Shown here piece by piece: positions 17,954 to 27,584 of a DNA stretch of 64,000 bases; positions within the stretch are counted from its first letter, which is position 1; each line of letters starts with the position of its first letter. Where the stretch lies: positions 53,259 to 117,258 of the forward strand of contig JAKALM010000011.1 in the NCBI GenBank assembly GCA_021824145.1, given 5' to 3'. Below the pieces are notes generated by a model, which made no database searches, had not been told where the DNA came from, and saw only the letters and a list, made by a program, of their open reading frames with translations. This DNA comes from Bacteroidota bacterium. Lineage in GTDB: Bacteria; Bacteroidota; Ignavibacteria; Ignavibacteriales; Ignavibacteriaceae. The position numbers and the translations under genes are program-made.

Positions 17954-20401
17954 ATGAAAAAAGGGCTACTTATTTTAATTCTTACAATTCTAACTTATTA
18001 TAATAGCAATGCACAAATCCCCTACGACACTGTACTAACTACTAAAGTTGCGCAAGGAATTACTTACATGAAAATACTTGCACCAACAATTCCATGGAGC
18101 ATAAATGTTCTTAAAATCGACTTAAAAAATCCTTATAATAAAATGGAAACAAAAAAAGCGCAAGATCATTTAATTGGGCAGGAGACAGTCAGTTCAATGG
18201 CAATTAGAAGTAATTCTCCAAATCACGCAGTTGTAGGCGCCGTAAATGGTGATTTTTTTGAAATTGGACCTGGTATTCCAATTGGTACTCAAGTTGAAAA
18301 TGGTCAAATAGTTCATACATCATCTAACTGGTATGCGATTGGTTTTAATGTAAATAACATTCCGATGATTGATAATGTTAGTTACAGCGGTATTGCTTTG
18401 TCTTCGAGTGCATCCTATCCAATTGCGAATAATAACACCGGGCGCGGTACAAATCAATTAATTCTTTACAATCAATATTATGGCGATTCTACGGCAACAA
18501 ATAGTTTCGGCACTGAACTAGCAATTAAACCGTTAAAGAGTTGGTTGGTTAATGACACGATCAAATGTATTATAGTTAATAAAGCTGTTAATGTTGGGAA
18601 CATGATTATTACTGATAGCGCGATGGTTTTGTCGGGAAATGGGAATGCAGCTACCTTCTTGAATAATTTCAATATTGGCGATACAATTTCTGTTGTAAAT
18701 ATTATTAGCCCGATACTATCAAAGCTTAATGAATTGATAGGAGGTAATTTAAAAATTGTGAATAATGGAAATCTTCATGTTGACAATACTTCTAGAGAAC
18801 CCAGGACAGCAGCAGGAATATCGAAAGATAGTACAACTTTGTATTTAATCACTGTTGATGGCAGGCAAAATGCTAGTGTAGGAATGACTTATACTGAACT
18901 ATCAGATTTTATGATAAAATTAGGAGTATATCAGGGAATAAATCTTGACGGCGGCGGTTCTACAACAATGGTTGTTAGAGATTCGGTTGTGAATGTGCCA
19001 TCTCAATTTCCCGAAAGAGAAGATGCAAATGCTTTATTTGTTGTCTCAACTCAGCCTACAGGAACTCTGCATTCTATTCAAATAAGTCCGAATTATTTTA
19101 AATTATTTTATAATGAAACTCTTCAATTTAATGCTCAAGGAAGAGATGAATATTTTGGGCCGGCACAAATTGATACTTCATTAGTTCAATATTCTTTGTC
19201 CGGAAATATTGGAACAATTACTTCATCTGGATTATTTACTGCCGGCTCAACACCAGGTTCTGGATATGTTATTGCAAATTATAACGGCTTTATAGATTCA
19301 GCAAGGATAATTATCAAAGCAATTACTAAAATTGAAATAAATCCTAAAAACGTTGTTGTTGATTCAATAAAAGCTCAATCTTTCCAGATATATCCATATG
19401 ACAGTGAAGGAATACTTCATCCTTTACCACTAAACTATTTTAAATGGATATCATCAAATCCTATAATTGGTGAAGTTGATTCAATGGGCGTTTTTCATGG
19501 AAAAGAAAATGGTACAGTAAATGTTATAGCATCTTATGATGGAATTTCTGATACAGCAATAGTAATGGTTGTAATTAATAAAGGAATAATTGTTATTGAT
19601 TCAATGGAGAATTTAAATGATTTTACATTTTCCGGACTAAATTTAGATAACACAGCTAGCGGAATATCTATAGCCAACGATCAATTTACACAAGGAAGTG
19701 GTTCATTGAGAGTAGATTATAAATTTACATACAATTCTTCCCAAATAAATTATGTTTACCTCAATACAAATATTCCAATAAATGGAGTTCCAGATTCTAT
19801 GATGATTGATGTTAAATCAAATGGATATCAGCACCAATTATATTACATCCTTACAAATGGAAACGGCGTTTTATATCAGATGTATACAAATAAATATGCA
19901 ACGCGTTCAGATTCATTTGATACATTATACGCTAGTTTTGGAAAAGTTTATCCGGTTGGTACAACTACAGCTCCATTTTTCTTCCCGGCAACAATCAAAC
20001 AAATTGTAATTAAACTTGGAAGCACTCGGCAAGCAAACCAAATATACACCGGACCAATTTATCTAGATAATTGGAGAGTTAGTTATCCTGTAAAAACTGT
20101 TACTGGAATCTTATATAATAAAACAGTACCTGATAATTTTAAACTTTACCAAAATTATCCAAATCCATTTAATCCAAGTACAACGATTAATTACTCAATT
20201 CCTAAAAGAAGTTTTGTATTACTTAAGGTTTACGATATTTTGGGAAATGAAATTGCAACTTTGGTTAATGGAGAAGAAAATGCTGGTAATTATAGTGTCC
20301 AATTCAATTCTGGAATAAATCATCTAGCAAGTGGAATTTATTTTTATAAACTGCAAGCAGGAGAATTTACTGCAACAAAAAAATTAATTCTATTAAAATG
20401 A
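17954..20401 (+). CDS. Secreted phosphodiester glycosidase-domain protein with T9SS sorting domain
   Basis: An 815-residue modular exported protein. The signal peptide ends near SNAQI. Residues about 60-360 match the phosphodiester glycosidase (NAGPA, PF09992) family: AVVGAVNGDFFE, REPRTAAGISKD and GINLDGGGSTTMVV carry the conserved Asp/Gly residues. Ig-like Big_2-style repeats (about 375-545) follow, then a beta-rich region that may be carbohydrate-binding (about 550-715). The C-terminal sorting domain has NYPNPFNPSTTINY and ends in KKLILLK. A cell-surface role cutting phosphate-linked sugars or remodelling exopolysaccharide is inferred. It is close to the sugar transferase gene but separated from it by a terminator. 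Confidence 0.87.
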   Translation: MKKGLLILILTILTYYNSNAQIPYDTVLTTKVAQGITYMKILAPTIPWSINVLKIDLKNPYNKMETKKAQDHLIGQETVSSMAIRSNSPNHAVVGAVNGDFFEIGPGIPIGTQVENGQIVHTSSNWYAIGFNVNNIPMIDNVSYSGIALSSSASYPIANNNTGRGTNQLILYNQYYGDSTATNSFGTELAIKPLKSWLVNDTIKCIIVNKAVNVGNMIITDSAMVLSGNGNAATFLNNFNIGDTISVVNIISPILSKLNELIGGNLKIVNNGNLHVDNTSREPRTAAGISKDSTTLYLITVDGRQNASVGMTYTELSDFMIKLGVYQGINLDGGGSTTMVVRDSVVNVPSQFPEREDANALFVVSTQPTGTLHSIQISPNYFKLFYNETLQFNAQGRDEYFGPAQIDTSLVQYSLSGNIGTITSSGLFTAGSTPGSGYVIANYNGFIDSARIIIKAITKIEINPKNVVVDSIKAQSFQIYPYDSEGILHPLPLNYFKWISSNPIIGEVDSMGVFHGKENGTVNVIASYDGISDTAIVMVVINKGIIVIDSMENLNDFTFSGLNLDNTASGISIANDQFTQGSGSLRVDYKFTYNSSQINYVYLNTNIPINGVPDSMMIDVKSNGYQHQLYYILTNGNGVLYQMYTNKYATRSDSFDTLYASFGKVYPVGTTTAPFFFPATIKQIVIKLGSTRQANQIYTGPIYLDNWRVSYPVKTVTGILYNKTVPDNFKLYQNYPNPFNPSTTINYSIPKRSFVLLKVYDILGNEIATLVNGEENAGNYSVQFNSGINHLASGIYFYKLQAGEFTATKKLILLK

Positions 20402-20472
20402 TTTAGAAAAAAATTAGAAAATCTAAAATATTACTTCTTGACAACTTAGACTAAATTATTTAATTTTCATAT

Positions 20473-20505
20473 GCCACTGCTTAAAAAGCGGTGGCAATTT
20501 TTTTT
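20473..20505 (+). terminator. Rho-independent terminator
   Basis: GCCACTGCTT (20473-20482) pairs with AAGCGGTGGC (20486-20495), with one T-G wobble and a 3-base loop, followed by a long T tract. It separates the glycosidase gene from greA. Confidence 0.9.
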
Positions 20506-20535
20506 AAATTTTCGATTAATAATAGAGATGGTAAA

Positions 20536-21012
20536 ATGTCTGAAGCAAACTTTGTTTATTTAACAAAAGAAAGATTGGTTGAGCTTGAAAAAGAATTGCA
20601 GGAAATGAAATCAAGCGGTAGAAAAGAAATAGCTGCAAAAATTGCCGAAGCTAGAGCTCATGGGGATTTATCTGAAAATGCAGAATATGATGCAGCTAAA
20701 GAAGAACAAGGATTGTTTGAGTTGAGGATTAGCAAGTTGGAAAATTTGCTTTCCCGGGCTCGAGTTATTGATCCTTCACAATTTCCTGATGGTGAAATTC
20801 ATATACTTTCTACTGTTATTATTAAAAATTTAAAGAGTGATAAAATTTTTGAATATACATTAGTTTCTCCAGAGGAAGCTGATTTTCAAGCCGGAAAAGT
20901 ATCAATTACTTCTCCTGTTGGACAAGGTTTAATGGGAAAAAAAGTTGGGCAAAAAGTAACTGTAAAAGCACCAGCTGGTTTATTAGAATTTGAAATTTTA
21001 GAACTTAGATAG
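20536..21012 (+). CDS. greA: Transcription elongation factor GreA
   Basis: A 158-residue protein of normal length that rescues backtracked RNA polymerase by stimulating transcript cleavage. The N-terminal coiled coil carries the acidic tip ARAHGDLSENAEYDAAKEEQG, and the C-terminal FKBP-like domain includes TSPVGQGLMGKKVG. The frame is open from 20491, but that part overlaps the preceding terminator. ATG 20536 gives the normal family start, with GATGG upstream. Head of a run of plus-strand genes including ribD. Confidence 0.97.
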   Translation: MSEANFVYLTKERLVELEKELQEMKSSGRKEIAAKIAEARAHGDLSENAEYDAAKEEQGLFELRISKLENLLSRARVIDPSQFPDGEIHILSTVIIKNLKSDKIFEYTLVSPEEADFQAGKVSITSPVGQGLMGKKVGQKVTVKAPAGLLEFEILELR

Positions 21013-21040
21013 TTTAATTTTTATTAATTGATAGTTTACT

Positions 21041-22135
21041 ATGCCACTAAGTGATGAATCATATATCCAACTTGCAATAGAGATTGCAAAAAAAGGCATG
21101 GGAAGTGTCAGTCCAAATCCATTAGTCGGCTGCGTAATTTTAAAAAACGAAAAAATAATTGGGGCTGGTTATCACGAAAAATTTGGAAAAAATCATGCAG
21201 AAGTTAATGCTATAAATTCATCGATTGAAAGCTTGGAAGGCTCAACTTTATACGTAAATCTTGAGCCCTGCAGCCACTTTGGGAAAACGCCGCCTTGCGT
21301 AGATAAAATAATCGAAAAAAAAATTAAAAGAGTGGTTATTGGTACTCGAGATATGAATCCGCTGGTTAGCGGCAACGGAATAAAAAAACTAAAAAAGGCG
21401 GGAATTGAAGTTAAAGTTGGAGTTTTAGAAAAAGAGTGTATCGATCTAAATAAATTTTTTTTCAAATTTATAACAAAGAAAATTCCATACGTTACATTAA
21501 AAACTGCACAAACTTTAGATGGTAAAATTGCTGATAATAATGGGGGATCTAAATGGATATCATCAGTAGATTCAAGAAAATATGTTCACAATCTTCGAAG
21601 TAAATATGATGCTATATTAGTCGGTGCCGGAACCGTTTCAAAAGATGATCCTAGTTTAACAGTACGTATGGTTGAAGGAAGAAATCCTAAAAGAGTTGTT
21701 ATAGATTCAGAATTGAGATTGAAGCTTGACAAAAAATTATTCAAAAATAATACAGATAAAAATCTAATAATTTTAGCTTCTGAAAAAAGTTCGAATAAAA
21801 ATAGGAAGATTAAGCGATTAGAGAGACTTGGGGCTAAAGTTTTATTTGTTAAAGAAAATGAAAATGGACTTTTAGATTTAAAGAGCGCTTTAAAGCTTCT
21901 TGGAAAAATGAAAATTTCTTCGCTTCTTGTTGAAGGCGGAAGTAAAATATTTTCTTCCTTCATCAAAGAAAATATTTTTGATGATATTTTCGCGTTTGTT
22001 ACCCCCAAAATTTTAGGGAATGGACTTTCTGTAGTTGAAAATATTGGCATAAATAGCATCCGAAAAGCGATTAAGCTTCGTGTTAAAGAGGTTGAAAATA
22101 TTGGTGATGACATTTTAATTGAACTTATCAAATAA
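21041..22135 (+). CDS. ribD: Bifunctional riboflavin biosynthesis deaminase/reductase
   Basis: RibD of 364 residues. The N-terminal deaminase has the zinc site HAEVNAI and PCSHFGKTPPCVDKI, with GSVSPNPLVGCVI near the start. The C-terminal reductase has TLKTAQTLDGKIAD, the NADPH-binding VGAGTVSKDDPSLTVR and LLVEGGSKIFSSFI. Together the domains convert the pyrimidine product of GTP cyclohydrolase II to the amino-uracil ribitol intermediate. ATG 21041 lies 28 bases after greA. ribE follows after 102 bases; ribBA and ribH are not in the window. No FMN riboswitch was recognised upstream. Confidence 0.96.
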   Translation: MPLSDESYIQLAIEIAKKGMGSVSPNPLVGCVILKNEKIIGAGYHEKFGKNHAEVNAINSSIESLEGSTLYVNLEPCSHFGKTPPCVDKIIEKKIKRVVIGTRDMNPLVSGNGIKKLKKAGIEVKVGVLEKECIDLNKFFFKFITKKIPYVTLKTAQTLDGKIADNNGGSKWISSVDSRKYVHNLRSKYDAILVGAGTVSKDDPSLTVRMVEGRNPKRVVIDSELRLKLDKKLFKNNTDKNLIILASEKSSNKNRKIKRLERLGAKVLFVKENENGLLDLKSALKLLGKMKISSLLVEGGSKIFSSFIKENIFDDIFAFVTPKILGNGLSVVENIGINSIRKAIKLRVKEVENIGDDILIELIK

Positions 22136-22237
22136 CTTTTCTAATTCATATTCATTTAAATCGATTTTTATAATTAAAGATTGTTTATTTTTGTTAATTA
22201 AATTTAACTGCTTATTAATATTTAAATAAGGAAATGT

Positions 22238-22834
22238 ATGTTTACTGGTTTGGTTGAAGAGACCGGAAAGTTAGAAGATAAAATCAAAACAGGAGAAGGA
22301 CTTCAATTCCATTTTAGTGCAAAAAAAGTTATGGATGATCTTGATATAGGCAGCAGTATAAGTGTTAATGGAGTTTGCTTAACTGTTGTTAAAAAAGATT
22401 CTGAACATTTTTCAGTTGATGCAATTGAAGAAACATTAAAGAAAACAAATCTCAGTTCGCTCAAAATTGGAGATAGAGTTAACTTAGAAAGACCATTAAA
22501 AGCTGATGCTCGTTTAGGCGGACATTTTGTTTTAGGCCATGTAGATACAACCGGAAAAATAATCGACATTAAGGAACTTTCTAACAGTCATTTTGTTACA
22601 ATATCATATCCAAAAGAATTTAAAAATTATTTAATCTTCGTCGGCTCAATCTCAATTGATGGAGTTAGTATGACGGTTGCACAGTTGAATGATGAGACAT
22701 TTTCTGTCGGAATTATTCCGCACACTTGGCATGAAACGATATTTTCCAGCAAAAAAAAAGGCGATTACGTTAATTTAGAATTTGATGTGCTTGGGAAATA
22801 TGTAGAAAAAATAATGCAAGCAAAGAATGAATAG
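22238..22834 (+). CDS. ribE: Riboflavin synthase alpha chain
   Basis: A 198-residue enzyme that dismutates two 6,7-dimethyl-8-ribityllumazine to riboflavin. It shows the expected internal duplication of two lumazine-binding barrels: MFTGLVEETG opens the first, with SISVNGVCLTVV, and GHVDTTGKI opens the second, with SISIDGVSMTVAQ. ATG 22238 is preceded by AAGGA. The 3' end overlaps tilS by 8 bases. Confidence 0.97.
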   Translation: MFTGLVEETGKLEDKIKTGEGLQFHFSAKKVMDDLDIGSSISVNGVCLTVVKKDSEHFSVDAIEETLKKTNLSSLKIGDRVNLERPLKADARLGGHFVLGHVDTTGKIIDIKELSNSHFVTISYPKEFKNYLIFVGSISIDGVSMTVAQLNDETFSVGIIPHTWHETIFSSKKKGDYVNLEFDVLGKYVEKIMQAKNE

Positions 22835-24206
22835 AATTGAGCAAAAATTTTTACGGTTTGTCGATGAAAATAAGCTTATCAAAAAGCATGATAAAATTCT
22901 TGTTGCGCTTAGCGGGGGAGCCGATTCTGTTTTTCTCTTGCACTTACTTCATAAATATAAAAAAAGATTCAAAATTGAACTTGGAACTATTCATTTAAAT
23001 CATATGATAAGGGGCAAAGCCGCTAATGAAGATGAAGAATTTTGCAGAAAACTTTCGTTAAATTTAAACGTTCAATTTTTTTCTGTTAAACGTCACGTAA
23101 AATTATTCGCAAAAAAAAATAAATTATCCCTTGAAGAGGCTGGCAGAATAATTCGTTATGTGGAATTTGAAAAAGCTCTTAAAAAATTAAACTATAATAA
23201 AATTGCAACGGCTCATAATTCCAGTGATAATTCGGAAACTGTTTTGTTAAATTTAATTAAAGGCACTGGACTTAAAGGAATCTCGGGAATACCTGTAATT
23301 AGAGGAAATATTATTCGTCCAATATTAAATTTTAGTAAACATGAAATTGTAAAATATTTAGAAGAAAAAGGAATCAAATACAGAACTGACGAATCTAATT
23401 TTAGTGAAGATTTCGAAAGAAATTTTTTAAGACAAAATTTAATTCCTTTGATCAAAACAAAACTTAATCCAGATTTTGAAAAATCTATATTAAACTCCTC
23501 TGAAATTTTCAGAAACATTTCTTCTTTTATGGATAAAAAAATGTTAGAAGAATTAAATTCTGTCGCTGAATTCAAAAAAGGGCAGTTGTTGGTTTCTGTT
23601 AATAAATTTGAAAGTATTGACCAAGAAATTAAAAGTTATTTACTTAAATTGGCTATTGAAAATAAATTTTCTGTTCAGCTTTCTTTTGCGGATTATAAAA
23701 ACATAATTTCTTTAGCTAAAAAAGAATCTGGTAAAAAGGTAAATTTATCTAATTCTCTAAATGCTTTAAGAGAAAGAGATTCAATAATTATATTTAAAGA
23801 AGAAAAATCTGAAGAATTTAAGCCTTTAGTTGTTGCTGAAGATCATTCTGTTAATGTAGATGGCAAAACTATTTCAATTAAAAAAAAAGAAAATCTACCT
23901 GTAAAATTTTCGGGAAACAGATTTACAGAATATATTTCTGCTGATAAATTAAGCTGCAAGTATGTTTTAAGAAGATGGCAAGATGGAGATAAATTTTTTC
24001 CATTAGGATTAAAAGGCTCAAAAAAAGTTTCTGATTTTTTAAATGAACAAAAAATTTCATTGCTAAAAAGAAAAGAACAACTTGTCTTAACAAATCGCGG
24101 ACAAATAGTCTGGGTGATTGGTTTGAGACTCGATGAGCGATTCAAAATAAATAACAAAACTCAAAAGGTTGTAGAATTATGTCTGAAATCAAACAAGATG
24201 AATTGA
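22827..24206 (+). CDS. tilS: tRNA(Ile)-lysidine synthase
   Basis: Modifies the wobble C of tRNA-Ile(CAU) to lysidine so that it reads AUA. The PP-loop ATP site SGGADS is at residues 29-34, HLNHMIRG and TAHNSSDNSETVLLNLIKGTGLKG match the substrate region, and the C-terminal domain contains YVLRRWQDGDKFFPLGLKGS, typical of full-length TilS. At 459 residues it is the long E. coli-like form. It overlaps ribE by 8 bases and hpt by 28 bases, so translation is probably coupled. Confidence 0.95.
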   Translation: MNRIEQKFLRFVDENKLIKKHDKILVALSGGADSVFLLHLLHKYKKRFKIELGTIHLNHMIRGKAANEDEEFCRKLSLNLNVQFFSVKRHVKLFAKKNKLSLEEAGRIIRYVEFEKALKKLNYNKIATAHNSSDNSETVLLNLIKGTGLKGISGIPVIRGNIIRPILNFSKHEIVKYLEEKGIKYRTDESNFSEDFERNFLRQNLIPLIKTKLNPDFEKSILNSSEIFRNISSFMDKKMLEELNSVAEFKKGQLLVSVNKFESIDQEIKSYLLKLAIENKFSVQLSFADYKNIISLAKKESGKKVNLSNSLNALRERDSIIIFKEEKSEEFKPLVVAEDHSVNVDGKTISIKKKENLPVKFSGNRFTEYISADKLSCKYVLRRWQDGDKFFPLGLKGSKKVSDFLNEQKISLLKRKEQLVLTNRGQIVWVIGLRLDERFKINNKTQKVVELCLKSNKMN

Positions 24207-24790
24207 ATTCAAAAACTGAAATTAACTCTAACAATTCAACAAATTATAATCATGACAAAGTTGTAATTGGCAATGAAGTTTTTGTCCCAATGCTGAAGGA
24301 AGAAGTTTTGCAGGAAAGAATCCGCGAATTAGGCAAACAAATTTCTAATGATTATAAAAATAAAGTTCCGGTTTTTATAGGCGTTCTAAATGGTGCATTT
24401 TTATTCCTTTCAGATTTGATAAAGAATGTAAACATTGATTGTGAAATTGACTTTTTCAAACTTTCAAGCTATGGTGATGAAAAGATTTCTTCTGGCAAAG
24501 TTAAATTGCTAAAAGAATTAAATTGTGATGTAAATGGAAGAGATATATTAATTGTTGAAGATATTGTAGATTCTGGACTTTCAATTAAATTTATTGAAGA
24601 ATTAATTCTTCCTCACAATCCTGCAAGTATGAAGGTAGTATCACTTCTGGTAAAGCCAAATAGCCTTCGATATAATGTAAAAATTGATTATATTGGATTC
24701 GATATTCCGAGCAAATTTGTAATAGGTTATGGTTTAGATTATGCCCAAAAGTACAGGAATTTGCGCAGTATCTACGTCTTAAATGAATGA
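24179..24790 (+). CDS. hpt: Hypoxanthine phosphoribosyltransferase
   Basis: Purine salvage enzyme of 203 residues. The PRPP-binding motif is ILIVEDIVDSGLS, the pyrophosphate loop region is VLNGAFLFLSDL, and SSYGDEKISSG is the flexible catalytic loop. The first 25 residues are Asn/Ser/Glu-rich and unlike the core family, and this extension is what overlaps tilS. A tilS-hpt-ftsH order is common in bacteria, including Bacillus. ATG 24179 is the first start in frame. Confidence 0.94.
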   Translation: MSEIKQDELNSKTEINSNNSTNYNHDKVVIGNEVFVPMLKEEVLQERIRELGKQISNDYKNKVPVFIGVLNGAFLFLSDLIKNVNIDCEIDFFKLSSYGDEKISSGKVKLLKELNCDVNGRDILIVEDIVDSGLSIKFIEELILPHNPASMKVVSLLVKPNSLRYNVKIDYIGFDIPSKFVIGYGLDYAQKYRNLRSIYVLNE

Positions 24791-24829
24791 TATTTAAAAA
24801 ACTATAATTGAGTAAAAAAATAATAATAT

Positions 24830-26917
24830 ATGGCAGATAATAACAATAACAATCAAACTCCAAAGAACCAAAAAGGTGTTGGAGGCCCAAACAAACCTGA
24901 TGACAATTTTGATTGGTCCAAAATCATAAGGATGGTGTTTGGATGGGGTGCCGTAATTGTTGCAATTGTAATAATAATGCAATTGTTTAAAACGAATACA
25001 ACTAATTATGTAGAAATACCTTATCCTCAATATGAAAAACTTTTAAATGATGATCAAATACTAAATGCCACAATTACTAAATCCGATGTAAACGATTATT
25101 CATTTAAAGCTGAATTAAAAGCTCAGGAAAATGTAACAATAAATGGTAAAGAAGTTGCAGTTAAATACATTAAAGTTTACATGCCCGAGCCAATAATAAA
25201 AGATCAGGAAAATATTTGGAATACAAAAAATATTAATTACACATTTGATAAAGAATCAAATGAATGGATGAACATACTACTCGGTTTCTTACCGTGGATT
25301 ATTATAATTGCAGTTTGGATAATTATAATGCGCCGAATGCAAGGTGCTGGCGGTGGAACTAGAGGAATATTTTCCTTCGGTAAAAGTAAAGCAAAGCTTA
25401 TTACACAGTCCGCCCAGAAAATAACTTTTAGAGATGTTGCAGGCGCTGATGAAGCAAAGCTTGAACTTCATGAAATTATTGAATTTTTAAAAGAACCAAC
25501 AAAGTTTCAGAAACTTGGCGGAAAAATTCCTCGCGGAGTTTTATTGCTAGGACCTCCCGGAACAGGTAAAACACTTTTAGCCCGCGCAGTTGCCGGCGAA
25601 GCTGGTGTTCCTTTCTTTTCTATAAGCGGCGCTGACTTTGTTGAAATGTTCGTAGGCGTTGGTGCTAGCCGCGTACGAGATCTTTTTGAACAAGGAAAAA
25701 AGAATGCGCCTTGCATAATTTTTATTGATGAAATTGATGCTGTAGGAAGACACCGCGGTGCAGGTTTAGGCGGCGGGCACGACGAACGTGAACAAACTCT
25801 TAATCAGCTTTTAGTTGAAATGGACGGATTTGAACAGAACAGCGGAGTTATAATTATTGCCGCAACTAACCGCCCTGATGTTCTCGATCCTGCATTATTA
25901 AGGCCTGGAAGATTTGACCGCCAGGTTGTAGTTGATAGACCCGATGTAAAAGGACGCGAAGGAATTTTAAAAGTTCACACAAGAAATATTCCACTTGATG
26001 TAGCTGTAAACCTTGAAGTTTTAGCAAAAGGAACGCCTGGTTTAGCTGGAGCTGAGCTTGCAAATCTTGTAAATGAAGCTGCCCTTCTAGCTGCAAGAAA
26101 GAATAAGAAAAAAGTTGAGATGGTTGACTTTGAAGAAGCAAAAGATAAAGTAATGATGGGAATGGAACGGAAGAGCATGATCATCTCTGAAGAAGAAAAG
26201 AAAACTACAGCTTACCATGAAATTGGGCATGTGCTTGTTGCAAGGATGATTCCAGAAGCTGATCCGGTTCACAAAGTAACAATCATTCCGCGTGGAAGAG
26301 CGCTTGGTGTTACAAGTTATTTGCCGATAGATGAAAAACATACGTACTCCAAAGAGTATCTTGAAGCAATAATAACTTATGCACTTGGCGGAAGAGCTGC
26401 TGAAAAAATAATTTTTAACCATTACACAACAGGTGCTGGAAATGATATTGAGAAAGCCACAAACATTGCCCACAAGATGGTTTGTGAATGGGGAATGAGC
26501 GATAAATTAGGTCCGCTAAGCTACGGGGCAAAAGAAGAAGAAATATTTTTAGGAAGAGAAATTCAGCGGCATAGAGATTACAGCGAAAGAACTGCAATTG
26601 AAATTGACGATGAAGTGAGAGGAATTGTAAATTCGGCAATGCAGCGTGCCGAAAAAATATTAACAGATAATATTGAAATCCTTCACAAGCTTTCACTTGA
26701 ATTGCTCGAGCGTGAAATTTTGGATTCGGAAGAAATTGATAAATTAATAAGAGGTGAACAACTACCTCCGGTTAAAAAGGATGGAAATAATAACTCCGAT
26801 AATCCCGAAGCTATTCCGGATCATGTAAAAAAATTAATGGAACAGAGGAAAACATCGGTTCCTGCAAATCCTAATCCCGACGAAAAGGAACTTACTTCGA
26901 AAGATGACTCAAATTGA
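24830..26917 (+). CDS. ftsH: ATP-dependent zinc metalloprotease FtsH
   Basis: Membrane-anchored AAA protease of 695 residues. Two membrane helices lie at about 34-52 and 148-166, flanking a small periplasmic domain. The AAA module has Walker A GPPGTGKT (241-248), Walker [13 protein letters not shown], and second-region-of-homology sequence [20 protein letters not shown]. The zinc site HEIGH is at 463-467. The N-terminus is Asn-rich and the C-terminus has a charged tail. The 3' end overlaps the next gene by 14 bases. Confidence 0.98.
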   Translation: MADNNNNNQTPKNQKGVGGPNKPDDNFDWSKIIRMVFGWGAVIVAIVIIMQLFKTNTTNYVEIPYPQYEKLLNDDQILNATITKSDVNDYSFKAELKAQENVTINGKEVAVKYIKVYMPEPIIKDQENIWNTKNINYTFDKESNEWMNILLGFLPWIIIIAVWIIIMRRMQGAGGGTRGIFSFGKSKAKLITQSAQKITFRDVAGADEAKLELHEIIEFLKEPTKFQKLGGKIPRGVLLLGPPGTGKTLLARAVAGEAGVPFFSISGADFVEMFVGVGASRVRDLFEQGKKNAPCIIFIDEIDAVGRHRGAGLGGGHDEREQTLNQLLVEMDGFEQNSGVIIIAATNRPDVLDPALLRPGRFDRQVVVDRPDVKGREGILKVHTRNIPLDVAVNLEVLAKGTPGLAGAELANLVNEAALLAARKNKKKVEMVDFEEAKDKVMMGMERKSMIISEEEKKTTAYHEIGHVLVARMIPEADPVHKVTIIPRGRALGVTSYLPIDEKHTYSKEYLEAIITYALGGRAAEKIIFNHYTTGAGNDIEKATNIAHKMVCEWGMSDKLGPLSYGAKEEEIFLGREIQRHRDYSERTAIEIDDEVRGIVNSAMQRAEKILTDNIEILHKLSLELLEREILDSEEIDKLIRGEQLPPVKKDGNNNSDNPEAIPDHVKKLMEQRKTSVPANPNPDEKELTSKDDSN

Positions 26918-27572
26918 CAATGGAACAATTAACTACAGAGATGAATTAGTTAGAAAGCTGATTCATCTCTGCTCTCTTTCAATACCTATCATTTATTATT
27001 TTATTCCGCGAACTTCCGCAATAATTATTTTAAGCATTTTTACTTTTGCTGCTATTGTGCTTGACCTTTCAAGATATTTTTATCCGGCAATAGGAAAAGT
27101 TTTTTACTCAATCTTCGGATTTCTTTTGAGGAAGCATGAAGTTGACCACAAAAAGAAAAACTTAAACGGGGCGACTTATGTTTTTATCTCCGCATTAATC
27201 TGCGCGATTATTTTTCCAAAAATATTTTTCGTTACCGGATTTACAATTCTCATCATCAGCGATTCATCAGCCGCACTTATAGGAAGAAAATTCGGCAAAC
27301 ATAAATTTCTTGCGAAAAGCCTAGAGGGCACTTTAGCATTTTTTTTAAGCGCAAGCATAGTCGTTTTATTCACGCCTAAAATTGAATATCAATTAACTGA
27401 ATATTTAATTGGAATAATTGCCGCGGCTATCGGCGCAATTGTAGAGAATATTTCTTTCGGCTTTGCTGATGATAATTTATCGATTCCAATTTCAATCGGC
27501 TTAACTATGTGGGGTTTGTATTTGCTGATGCTGCCGAATTTGCAGCTAATCCTTCCAAATGTACCGCAATAA
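26904..27572 (+). CDS. Dolichol kinase/phosphatidate cytidylyltransferase-like membrane protein
   Basis: A 222-residue membrane protein with about seven hydrophobic segments. The stretch [16 protein letters not shown] at the start and [20 protein letters not shown] with [12 protein letters not shown] match the dolichol kinase/SEC59-like family, relatives of CTP-dependent lipid kinases and CdsA. The likely activity is CTP-dependent phosphorylation of a lipid alcohol; the exact substrate is not known. It starts within ftsH (14-base overlap) and converges with the DUF2723 gene 12 bases away. Confidence 0.8.
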   Translation: MTQIDNGTINYRDELVRKLIHLCSLSIPIIYYFIPRTSAIIILSIFTFAAIVLDLSRYFYPAIGKVFYSIFGFLLRKHEVDHKKKNLNGATYVFISALICAIIFPKIFFVTGFTILIISDSSAALIGRKFGKHKFLAKSLEGTLAFFLSASIVVLFTPKIEYQLTEYLIGIIAAAIGAIVENISFGFADDNLSIPISIGLTMWGLYLLMLPNLQLILPNVPQ

Positions 27573-27584
27573 TTTTAAATTAAT

